Of a DNA stretch of 21,472 nucleotides, positions 1 through 9,839 are shown one piece after another (the stretch's first letter is position 1; each line of letters begins with the position of its first letter). The translations under genes and the position numbers were made by a program. The notes under the pieces are model-generated. The model had not been told where the DNA came from. It saw only the letters and a program-made list of their open reading frames with translations, and ran no database searches. The stretch spans positions 1 through 21,472 of the forward strand of contig LRSR01007701.1 in assembly GCA_001579985.1 (NCBI GenBank), given 5' to 3'. The DNA is from Hypsibius dujardini (lineage: Eukaryota > Tardigrada > Eutardigrada > Parachela > Hypsibiidae).

Positions 1-332
1 CCGCCGTGTTTATTACAGAAGCGGAGGCGCTAAACCCGATTACAAGCTACCCTCACTCCTGATGATTGAGCTGTCGCTGACTGGCACGCGTCATCCCGCT
101 GTGGCCATGATGGATACTGTTCGCACCTTTGACTGGATCTTACTTCACCTCCTTGTCCACAATAACGGATCCGATCCGGTCTCCAACTTCCTCAGTGCAG
201 AGATCATTAATATTGTCAGCGCGCAATAATCTTATCAGTTCTGACGATGGGACGAAACGTCTGACAAACGTGGAAAGACTCGTCGCGTCTGCCGATAATG
301 CCGCCTTCCAATTACGGATCAAGTTCATTTTC
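1..332 (+). repeat. Dispersed ~330 bp sequence, copy A (cut by window edge)
   Basis: This stretch is about 95% identical, by eye and without evident indels, to the reverse complement of 17441-17772. Similarity ends near base 332; the left end runs off the window, so the full unit is longer. All three frames of one strand and one frame of the other are partly open in both copies, so its coding sense is unclear. A protein-like reading begins RRVYYRSGGAKPDYKLP and breaks at a stop near 228. The antisense reading begins MNLIRNWKAALSADATSLS and has a donor-like GAG|GTAAAG at its end. It may be a transposon fragment or a duplicated gene fragment. Confidence 0.8.
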
Positions 333-1328
333 TATGTATGTTAACAATATACTTGACGGTATATTTTATGTGTTTATTCCATTTAATTTTTATACTTTCA
401 GTCTTTACTACTGCTCTGGTGGTGTTATTTCCCGTGAATTTTTTATTGGAAGGTGAGGTGATAGTGCGACATAGCTAGGAGCTTGTAGCTGATGCTAGCA
501 ATTGGACATGAATTATTTTAAATGTCAGGTCAACTCGTAAGCAATATCGTCTTCATCTCCCGTGGTGGATTCTCGAAGGGAAGCTGCTCAAGTTTAAACG
601 ACCTCTTCAAGCGGTCCCTTGTTACCGGAGCTTCATTCGGAATGTCTGCGGGGATCGTACCAAACGAAGATCTTCATTTTGATCTCATGAAATTTGATAC
701 AGAGATCAGCACAAAGATTCTGACGCACGTCGACCACACCGGTAGTCCCACGGTCTAACCAGCGGTCAGTGTCATAAGCAGAAGGACTTAACTCTCTTAA
801 GCGTAGATGACGGTGGCAGCCTCAAATTCGCTAGGCAAGATCCTCTTCAGGGGTGATGATCCACGAGCAGTCCTTGACAAAATCCAGAGATCCTCGGGAA
901 GACTATGAATGGCGACGTGGATAGGTCCCTGATGAACACACACACGGTACTGGGCTCAATCAGTTTGATTGAACGGAAGAAACGAGAGAGAACGAGACAC
1001 ACTATGAGACGTTTATTACCATGTCGACTGATTATTTTCTCGCTGCGCGCACTCACATTCTTCCGCCTAGTGCCACACAGAATAATGATTGTGCGAAAAT
1101 TGTTTCGGGCACTCGAACCGAAAACCGAACACTCGAGCAGGGTCAGAGTTATACTATCTCGAGCTAGACAACCGCTACTCTACCAAGTGGCGACACCAAC
1201 AACGGATACATACATCCAAGCGCCAGAGCCGGCGTCAGTAGGACTTCCTACATGGAGGGGTGTGTTCGACTCAGGATTATGGACACGTAAGGCAAAACGA
1301 GAGGGAACAATCCTAGAGTGTTTGGAGT
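333..1328. other. Intergenic stretch, no gene recognised
   Basis: Short open frames occur on both strands (plus 522-758 and 905-1336, minus 847-1056), but none resembles a known family and they overlap in conflicting frames. At about 1180-1200 the plus strand reads CTACCA, then AG, then TGGCGACACC. This is the layout of a long-terminal-repeat end followed by a primer-binding site, so a decayed LTR element is possible. I could not find a matching second repeat, so this remains a weak suggestion. Confidence 0.3.
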
Positions 1329-1334
1329 TTTATT
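1329..1334 (-). other. Candidate poly(A) signal of the astacin gene
   Basis: AATAAA on the minus strand, about 270 nt downstream of the predicted stop codon at 1602-1604. It is the nearest canonical hexamer I noticed on that strand. No transcript data support it. Confidence 0.3.
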
Positions 1335-1601
1335 GATCAAGACGGAGTGAATGTTTTTTTATGATCCTCATTCCACGTCCTCTGCCGTATTTATATGGCT
1401 TTTAGTGCCGATCCAATAAAGAAGGAGGAAGAAAACTTGGGAAGAAATCAATAAAAGGGCGTTTCTTTACGGCTTTAAGTAAAGGCTTTACACTCCTTCA
1501 GCCTATCTAATAACTCGTGTACATATATGGAAGTTATACAATGAACCAAATAGACAAAACCGAACGGCCTAAACTAAAGAACCTTACACGTCAGAACCTG
1601 C

Positions 1602-1747
1602 TTATCCTGCACAGTAATTGTTGCAGACGCCGCCATGACAGAATGTGCAGCACAAAGTCCCCTCTCCCCATGATTCACACTCTCCGTTGGAATTGCAGCT
1701 ACTGATAGCGAGTCCGTTTGCATTTGCCGGACATCGCGCCTTTTTGT
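1602..1747 (-). other. Small terminal exon of the astacin gene: Cys-rich WAP-like module
   Basis: A strong acceptor (pyrimidine tract then TTTTCCAG) precedes 1747, and a donor at 1811 ends the previous exon in matching phase (1 nt + 2 nt). The intron is 64 nt, like its neighbours. The 47 residues begin KKARCP, then have Cys spacing C-x11-C-x5-C-x8-CC-x2-C-x4-C-x3-C and end at TAA. The K-x-x-x-C-P start, C-x5-C and CC pair recall WAP four-disulfide cores, but the second WAP cysteine is missing and an extra one sits near the end. Reading through without splicing gives a different tail ending at 1699. Confidence 0.6.
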
Positions 1748-3588
1748 CTGGAAAATGAAAATGAGTTTACTCGTTCTGCCCGAAACAAGAACGCTATGTA
1801 AATTTTCGTACTGAGAGAACTCTTCCCCTTCTGCATCTGTGGCGGACTTGATTCTGTAACCGATTCGGACTCCACTCCCATTTCGACTGGAGATTGTGTT
1901 GATGTTGACTGAATTTCCCTTGTGTTTGTCGTGATTTGGGGGAAGTCATCTGTCGTGGATGCTGATGAGGGCGTGTGAAGTCGCTTTGTAACCGGACCTC
2001 CATGATGAGAATCATCCGCCTCCTTTTTCGGGCATTTATAAAGGGCATTGATGCGTTCGATGTCATGGACGCTAAGCCTTTTGCGATTGCCGATAGGTGC
2101 CTGCTGGATTGGGAGGATACTCGGCTTGTTATCCGGGTCAATGGAGAAGGTGTTATGGGCGAAATGCATGATACTGTTGTAGTCATACGGGAGGCCAAAG
2201 GTTCGTCCCTTGTACTTGGCAAACTGGTTGTGCAAAGCTGCAATGGGGAAAAGTCACCGGTGAAGAAAAAAGAAGCCTGTTGATTGTGGAATATATACCT
2301 ACCGGACGGGATATTGTCGAAGATAACGTGGACATACTTGTCGCGATCCTCTCGGCTTTGCTCGTGCTGGAATCCGAGAACATGCATAATCTCGTGCTGT
2401 ATCTCGCCAATCAAAGTTAAACAACTCGAGTGGAGGTAAATCCTTTGCTGACCGCTAATCTGACCCACGGAAGTGTAGCATCTGTTGTGAATAAGAGCAG
2501 ATCCAAATGACTCAAATTTTAAGGGGGATTTCAATAGGTGTCGGACATGACTTTCTCTTTATGATCACACACTCAGAGAAAGGAATTCATTATGTGGCCT
2601 GTTACGGTTAGCGAGCAGGCAATAGAAAAGCTTTTAGGACCTTGCCGCGATCTGCAAAATGTTTGAAACTATACAACATTTTGACAGAATTTGAACTCTT
2701 TTCTGTGCCTCGTGGACTTTATTAACTTTTGCCAATTAGACATTTAAGAAAGTGAAGTATTTAAAAACAATCATTTTAAAATTGTTAGTCTTCATTTTCC
2801 AGTTCCTGATCCCGATCGGATCACACTATGAATAGACAATTGACTCCCCTTTCTGCTTGTGTGATCATCTGGGCCTATCATTATGCAAAGCCGGAGGCAT
2901 ATTATCAAGTTCTTTCGATAAGAAAAATGTTCCCCTTTCCTCTTAATGGAGGGATTTGTCAGTCTCTCACCCGTCAGTTGCCCTGGTAAAAGTAATGTAG
3001 GATTTTTCGTTGGCTCGCGGTAAGAATTTCAAACACGTGTTCGCCATCATTTCGCGGATGGCGTTCTCGATGAGTGAAATGTCCGTTGACGCTTTAAACG
3101 AGTAAAAGTAATGCTAAAAAATGAGGAATAGTATCAGTGAAGAACATGTTTATAAACTTACAGAATTCTTCAATCTTGATGGTATAGGGCACTGTGCCGT
3201 TGGACCATAGTTGATTGTCATTAATTGCGTTTTTTCCCAAGTTGGAAGCTACGCCCATGGTCGGGTCATAATCCCCTAGAATATCTCCCTCAATTCGGTC
3301 AGCATCAATTGAAGAATCCTTCTTCTTTTTGGAATAATCGTAAACGTCCGCGTCAATCAGATTTCTCCAGTCTGCAATATAAATATACTTATTCACGTCA
3401 TAATACCAGCTGTAGTTTTGACAGTGATAACAGGTTACAATACCTCTTGGAACGCGAAAAGCCTCCTCTCTCTTAGAAAGGGAATGCCCGGTATTTAGTC
3501 CCGGTAAATGTATACAAATCGTTACAAGACGGAAAACCCACACGATGGCACTACCACTCCTATAATGTGGCCGGTTAACATAAGACAT
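1602..3588 (-). CDS. Astacin-family zinc metalloprotease with Ser/Thr-rich linker and WAP-like tail, five exons
   Basis: Exons on the minus strand are 3588-3162, 3091-2971, 2481-2303, 2237-1812 and 1747-1602. All junctions are GT-AG and in phase, giving 432 aa from the ATG at 3586-3588. An ATG at 3642 is also in frame; the later one puts the hydrophobic signal-like segment (AIVWVFRLVTICI) nearer the start. The prodomain carries RIEGDI, whose Asp matches the family's zinc-binding aspartate switch. Maturation probably occurs before NAINDNQLW. The catalytic domain shows NTCLKF, GCYTSVG, the zinc motif HEIMHVLGFQHEQSR, the Met-turn SIMHF and the closing NALYKC. The usual Met-turn is SxMHY, so the fifth-ligand Tyr is Phe here. 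After the domain come about 75 Ser/Thr-rich residues, then a Cys-rich end. Astacins are secreted or membrane-bound proteases acting in hatching, matrix processing or development; the substrate here cannot be told. Confidence 0.9.
3372..3443 (-). other. In-frame 72 nt stretch with splice sites inside astacin exon 1 (possible intron)
   Basis: The stretch starts GTATTG, ends ATATTGCAG, is an exact multiple of three and has no stop. If spliced, the protein loses 24 residues (from IVTCYHC to YIYIA) and becomes 408 aa. Its length matches the other short introns in this gene (70, 65 and 64 nt). It lies in the prodomain, where the family tolerates length change. Whether it is coding, intronic or alternatively retained cannot be decided from sequence. 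Confidence 0.45.
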
Positions 3589-4807
3589 TATTGGTTTTTT
3601 TCTCAGCGCAAAACTAATGATTTCAGCAGGAAATAGATGCAACTCAAGTGAGGCCAGTTCCTCACTTATATCGGCAATTTGATGATAGAAAATCTTGACA
3701 TGCTCATGCTGAACGACTGACGGAACATGCGTATATTGTTCAGCTTTTCCGTGGCTGAAGGCTCAATTTGCCCTGCTTGAAATGCACAATTTATTAATTA
3801 ATACAGTTTGGTGAGCGTTTTTTCTGTCTAAAAACCTGTTCCTTCATCACCAACCTACCCACCAACCAACCAACCACAATTCGAAAAACAAACTTGACAG
3901 GCCCAAGTTACGTTTTTTCACTTGAGCGACCCGGCTATCTCGGAAAATATTGCAGAAATTGTTATGACGTAGTTGGGGCTGTGCTTTTACGTTCACTGGG
4001 TTAACGTTGTATTTCCGCCTGATATTCTTCGACGTGACTGGGTGAGGTGTGTGCTCCCTACAGAATATGAAAGATCGGCTCCCCTGGCTGATTGATAGTC
4101 TGACCCTTTCTTGATTATTTGAGGATGGAATGTCACGGCTTCGTTTAAAGTCGCTATCGTGATGCATGTATGCTGTAGGAGTGGAATAAAAAGCATATGC
4201 TAGTCCTCTAATCAAAGATCAGCCTTTTAATAATGACATCCCTTCGATTTGCTCGCATGACCTTCCGCATGAATAAATTCTCTTTCTCAATCCCAATCTA
4301 TGCTGTAATTTCAAATATTTATCATTTATCGCTTAAAAAACGTAATTCTTGTAATTATCCTAAACATAATAATGACCTTGGAGGAATAATCAGAGGCAGT
4401 TTTGATGGTGCCATCTTCTCATGCTGTATGGTCCACTGGTTGAATTGGCAAATCGTGTTTGTGATGAACGCAGACAACTTCAGATGAAGGCTCCAAGATC
4501 CAGTCGGCCCCTCCTCTCCCTCTGCAAGGACCGAAATTCAGCAACTCAGGAAGCAAACATCAAGCAACGTTCTCTGCTTCTTACCGCTCCTTTGAATCAT
4601 TGGACTCTTTTGTCTGTAGGAATCGTGAATCTCTCATCTTCTTCAATCAAGATCACTTAGTAACTAACTACGTATGGCTCAACGTCGTAACTTAATAAAA
4701 AATAGTCTGACAGAGAATTTCAACATGATTCACGGAAGTTCGGTTGTTTGGACAGTTGATATTCTTGATCAAATTGTCTACCTCATCAAATTGATTGTGC
4801 CTGTCGA
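3589..4807. other. Intergenic region, no gene recognised
   Basis: AT-rich DNA with only short incidental reading frames. It contains a small CCAA-type tandem run (3849-3877). A plus-strand frame at 4421-4660 begins MLYGPLVELANRVCDERRQLQ and looks slightly protein-like, but no family is recognised and no clear splice context was seen. Confidence 0.5.
3849..3877. repeat. Short CCAA-type microsatellite
   Basis: About seven imperfect units of CCAA/CCTA/CCCA in tandem, upstream of the astacin gene. Confidence 0.7.
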
Positions 4808-5112
4808 GTACCCAAGGAGCCAATTCAGATGGAAATTGCCTGTCCAGGCTACATCAATCTCACTGCGGACATCTCATTGGGCTTACTGGATTATTGTGCG
4901 AGGTTGCTGTTCAAGAGGCCAATCTTCGTTACGAAGGCAACTTCACCTTGGTCTATGTCGTCGATCCGGTTAAAGTTCACGAAGGGTTCGCTTTAAAATC
5001 AGAGAATGCTAACATGGTGGCTAATTGGTACTAACGGAGCGTCGAACTAAGCCCCAAGGATACAATTAGGGCAGTCGTTGGTCCAAGTTCGTTTGCTGGA
5101 CAGTTTTATTGA
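4808..5112 (+). pseudogene. Decayed fragment resembling an ANF-receptor-type ligand-binding domain
   Basis: In one frame, 4808 to about 4890 reads KEPIQMEIACPGYINLT then LGLLDYC. A frame shift then leads into a second frame with AVQEANLRYEGNFTLVYVVD, FALKSENANMVANWY, a TAA stop at 5032-5034, and continuing in the same frame SPKDTIRAVVGPSSFAGQFY. The AVVGPSS segment and the preceding Ala-rich helix then beta-strand pattern recall the ANF_receptor fold of receptor guanylate cyclases (V.a.iGPscs). The frameshift and internal stop suggest a pseudogene, although separate small exons cannot be excluded. No kinase-like or cyclase region was seen nearby. Confidence 0.35.
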
Positions 5113-5296
5113 TCATACTAACTACACCATTAAAATTAGTATGATTTTGCAGATTTTGCAGATTTAGTGAAATTTGGCATAATTCTGAATTTCTTTTGAA
5201 ATGCGGGATCCAATCATGCGGATTGGAAGAGTTGCAAGTTTGCAACACTGAAAAGATTATTTTGCAATCATCCGCAGCCAGCAGGGCTGTTTTAGT

Positions 5297-5361
5297 ACTG
5301 ATATTGCTGCTATTTTTATCAGGAAAGACGTCTTCATAATTTTTCTATCAGCAATATCAGT
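5297..5361. repeat. Perfect 13 bp inverted repeat with 39 nt loop
   Basis: ACTGATATTGCTG at 5297-5309 is matched exactly by CAGCAATATCAGT at 5349-5361. The loop contains the 10 bp palindrome AAGACGTCTT. Transcribed, it could form a stem with a nested hairpin. Function is unknown and it may be chance. Confidence 0.6.
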
Positions 5362-6088
5362 TGTTTTTACCTGATGTTGGAAAAAATAGAGTTTATTATC
5401 AAGAAATTATGTAGCAAAAGTAGATTCCTGAAACAACTACCCCAGCTGCTCATTACGCGTTGGCTAAAGACGCGAGTCATGGAAGAAGCATTTAGAAAAT
5501 TCGTAGGTCGCAAAATGAAGCAACCTCAAAGCCAATTCACTCATTTATTTTTGCATAATTGAGAATGAACTTTTTAAGAGAATTTCAATATGAATATTCT
5601 AGATTGACGACCCATTAGAGATGATAAAGTAATTCACATGAAATTCATTCGTTTTGAGAAAACATCTCTTATATTACAGCATGAGCTTGGTTGGAAGGTC
5701 AACCTTCTTTCCCCTTGTCATTGTTTAGCCCACAATGCCATTTGAAAGTGCATCTGCATTGGTATGGGGGAATGACGATTACAAGTAGTTTAATGGATGG
5801 AGTGGCAGTACCATATCACCATACGTACACACACCATATGTACACACTCGTAAGGGCAATTGGTCAGTGGAAATTGCAAATTGCAGTTGCAGCTAGTAGA
5901 GTATTGTTGTCCCATTGACGGACAGTGCAGTAAGCGGCTTAATACATATACTCAAAAAACGGCATTCCTTCCTAGACGATCATCAATTACTTACTTAAAA
6001 GAGCAATCAAAATAAGACGATCTGACCAAAATGAAACAAACTCGAAACATCGGAATAGGCACACAAGAAAACGTGGCGGGGAAGATTG
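5362..6088. other. Intergenic region downstream of WDR45B, nothing recognised
   Basis: AT-rich DNA with only short reading frames, lying beyond the stop codon of the minus-strand WDR45B gene; part of it is probably its 3' UTR. A minus-strand AATAAA (plus TTTATT) occurs near 5543-5548, rather far from the stop. Confidence 0.5.
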
Positions 6089-6550
6089 CTATTTCTCATC
6101 CGTCATATCGAGAAATTGGCTGAAAATATCGCGGCTACATTTGCCGTCGCTGTCAAAGACGTATTTGTAGTAACTCCCGTCCGCACAGATCGCTGCACAA
6201 GGAAACCCAGCCAACATCGTACATTATTTGGGTGAGTGAACAAGTGATACTTGGATGAAAGTATCAACATACCCATCACGGTGTTGGGATCACTTCCGAA
6301 TGCGCAGATGCACTGGGCGCCATTGGGCACTTGTAGACGGATTGTGCTGAACGTCGAGCCAAAATACTTGACGATATTCCCGGCTGACGCGAAACTTAAA
6401 ATAGACCCAAACGATAAGTAATACTGAAAGAATGTAAATTACAAAGAAGCAAGCCAGTGCTAGCCACATACACCACTCACTCAACCACTAGACAAACAGA
6501 CAAAGCAGACAGACAGGCAGACAGACAGACAAACAAACAGACAGACAGAT

Positions 6551-6619
<69 letters not shown>

Positions 6620-6628
6620 AACAGACAA

Positions 6629-6659
<31 letters not shown>

Positions 6660-6660
6660 A

Positions 6661-6702
<42 letters not shown>

Positions 6703-6711
6703 GCAGACAGG

Positions 6712-6753
<42 letters not shown>

Positions 6754-9700
6754 CTCCGAGAAAGAAGGAGCACAACCATATGCAAAGAGCAGAATTAATT
6801 GCAATTCAAAACGCTTTTAAGTTTTACTCACCTTGGTCGCTTCTTCTCTTTCGTGTCTCCCAATGAAAAAATATGGATGGTTCCGTGATCACTGCTCAGG
6901 CATAAAAGACTCGAATCCAAGTTGAAACCGATACTGTACGGAAAAAACACAAAGAATGAATCAAATCACGATACAGTTTTCCCAAGTTGACTCAGATCGA
7001 GGAACTCATCGAAGTAAGGGAGTAACAAACTTGCTGGACTCACATGCTCAAAATATGCCAACACATGTGGGAAAAAGGCAGACAGTGCCACAAACTGAAA
7101 ACAATCCAGTCACCCAGACTAAACTCAGGCAGATAGATTGGCACGCAAGCATACAGACAAAATAGTCAAAGATAAGACCAGGCAAGATGAAGCCAAGCAT
7201 TTTCACAGACTGTCCCATAGAAAGATATATAATCAAATAGATATCAGACAGACAGACAGACAAATAAATAAGCAGGCAGACAGACAGATAGATAAGCAGA
7301 CATGAGTACATACAGATAGGCAGGCAAACAAGCAGACAGACATGCGTACAGAACCAGACTCGAACAGACGCGTACACGGACAGACAGACAAACATACAAA
7401 CAAAGGGACTGGCAGACAGACCGACAGAAGGTCCGACAGACAGCCCTATAAACGACGGACTGGCAGACAGACAAACAGGAAGGCAAACAGACAGGCTTAC
7501 CGACAGACAAGCAGAAGCCACATAGGCAAACAGACAAACATGCATACAAACAGTAGACCAACCAGAAAATGTCGGCCTTGTTAGCTCCTCTCCGAAGTTC
7601 AAACAGCTGTGATCCACTGGACGTGTCAAAAACCCTTATCAACGTCCCCTGCAGCCATTAAAAAAATGGAGATCGTGACGAGTGAAAAGAAACGAACTGA
7701 CTAGGGCAGTAATGGAGATTTTCCCTCCTGATCGGGGTGGGGTTTTTTTTACAAATACTTGTCTATTTATCATGATTTTACATTGGGGTCTCCGCGTGGA
7801 AATTAAATAAGCGGTTTCAGAAAAAAATAAAGAAGAAAAATACTTCCCGTGCCAATTGTTGCTATAAGGCAACGCTTGATTGATTGATTTTTTAATTGCT
7901 TTTCCGAACTTTTAATTTTTTTTATGCCAAAAAATATTTTGCTGAGCGTACACGTATTTTTCGAACTTACTACAAGCCTTCAACAAAATTTTAAAAATAA
8001 AACGCAATTTTTCAAACGTAACGTAACACCGCAAAAAAATAAATGAAGGGAGGAGTGCTAATAACCGTAGTCTAGCCTTACGCTTCTTATGGCTGCAGGG
8101 CCGAGTGCAGGCTAGTCTTGTTTAAACTAACAGTTTTGAATTTAAATAAATTTAAAAAAAATGTTAATCCTCGGCGACTTTAAATAAAATATCGTTTGAA
8201 TGTATTTTAAAAAAAACAGCGTATTTTAAATAAAATTACCATTTAAATAAAACTCGACCTTTTATTTAAATAAAATGCTGAATTTAAATAAAGTGGAAAT
8301 CGTATGACATAGCCTATGCAATATGCAGCGAAACCCCTAGTGGATCGTTAAACGCAATAAATCTTACTGTGAAACAGATATTGTAAGGAAACGATTGATC
8401 AATCAACTGATAATACTGAAGGTTGCGACAATAAATCAATCAGATGAGGAACTAAAGCCGGTATTTATAATTTCTCAGGCAAATCAGACAATCAATCTAG
8501 GATTTCTGAGCGCCATTCAGAGAATAATCAAGCAATCAAGCCCGCCGTCACGCGAAAAGAGGGGGTGATAATATATATTTGAATTGCTTTGCGCGTTTTC
8601 TCGAGAATTTAAATATAAATAAAATAATGGCTCAGGGAATGATTTTAATTTTAAAAAAAATATCGAGTTTAAACAAAATTAAACATATATTTTACTTAAA
8701 ATAAAAAACCGTTTTTGGCTATTTTAAATAAAAATGTAAATACATTTAAACAACACTAGTGCTGGCTGCAGGGCCGAGTGCAGGCTGCAGGGCCGAGTGC
8801 AGGCTGCACGAGTATAAGTTATTGACGGCGTCGCCACTGTGCTCTTTTAGTTTATTTTTTCGAGCTGTTCTGGTTGATCGAAACATTTCTAATTTTTTTT
8901 TTAATATTTCTCAAGGAGTCTAGTACATTTAAAAAATACGTGTACGCTCAGCAAAATATTTTTTGGCATAAAAAAATTTAAAAGTTCGGAAAAGCAATTG
9001 AAGAATCAATCAATCAAGCGTTGCCTCATACCACCAATTGGCACGGGAAGTCTTTTTCTTCTTTATTTTTTTCTGAAACGGCTTATGTAATTTCCACGCG
9101 GAGACCCCAACGTAAAATCATGATAAATAGGCAGGTATTTGTAAAAAAAACACCACCTCGATCGGGAGGGAAAATCTCCATTACTGCCCGAGTGAGGGCA
9201 AAGTACGAGTATGTCTGTCTGTACCTTCTCCGAGGCTGTGGCCAATTTATTTCCGACCGAATTAAGCGCCAGACAAGCCAAGGCCGTTTTGTGAGCATCG
9301 ATTCCAAGAGGGGCCATTTCCGTGCAGGAAAGATTGACCACATCGACGTGACCGGTCTTACGGGAAGGGAAGACGAGAAGAGAGTTGTCGCTGTTTGGGC
9401 ATAATGCACATAAACCTACGCAGGCAAATGTTGAGAGTATTCACAGACAACACTACTAACACATTCAACCAAAATACCTTTAGGATTGTGACACGTCTCA
9501 AACACGTTCAGCTGTTGAGGCTTCTGTGTGAATGTGTACACACGAACCGTTTCATCCAAAATCACCACAATTCTGTAACACATCCAAAAATATCTTCAGA
9601 CTAGACCATGAAGAAACTCCAAATCTGTCGGAATATATGCCTGCACACTCCTGTAGTCGGAGTAGGTCAATACCAGGCTGCCTAAATCCCAAATTAATAT

Positions 9701-9788
9701 GTCTGTCTGTCTCCCTGTCTGCTGCCTCTATGTCAGTCTGTTTGCCTACCTGTCTGCTTGTCTGCTTGTCTGCCTGCTTGCCTGTCTG

Positions 9789-9839
<51 letters not shown>

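Larger units (their letters stand above)
7704..9189. mobile_element. Non-autonomous palindromic (long-TIR) element inserted in a WDR45B intron
   Basis: The element is about 1.49 kb with terminal inverted repeats of about 257 bp (7704-7961 and 8933-9189), roughly 93% identical by eye. Ends begin GGGCAGTAATGGAG; one more pair gives CTAGGGCAG and CTGCCCGAG, flanked on both sides by TGA, a possible 3 bp target duplication. The interior is AT-rich, rich in ATTTAAATAAA-type motifs, with a 19 bp unit repeated. No transposase frame is visible, so it would depend on a protein made elsewhere. Removing it leaves a 90 nt intron between exons 5 and 6, which argues for recent insertion into a short intron. 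Family not identified; a MITE or foldback-like DNA element is the best description. Confidence 0.8.

Noticed and set aside
905-1336. 143-codon plus-strand open frame
   Set aside because: Arg-rich low-information sequence, no domain, no splice or start context, and a competing open frame on the other strand.
6477-6804. Long open frames with CLSVCLSV-type sequence in all frames
   Set aside because: They are translations of a CAGA/TCTG microsatellite whose period of four keeps every frame open; the same applies to frames at 7048-7642, 9532-10018, 14321-14687, 18055-18335 and 20163-20420.
9021-9404. Open frame [10 protein letters not shown] with a near copy at 7639-7872
   Set aside because: Both lie in the terminal inverted repeats of the intronic element, run on past the repeat edge into unrelated sequence (here a WDR45B exon read antisense), and match no family.
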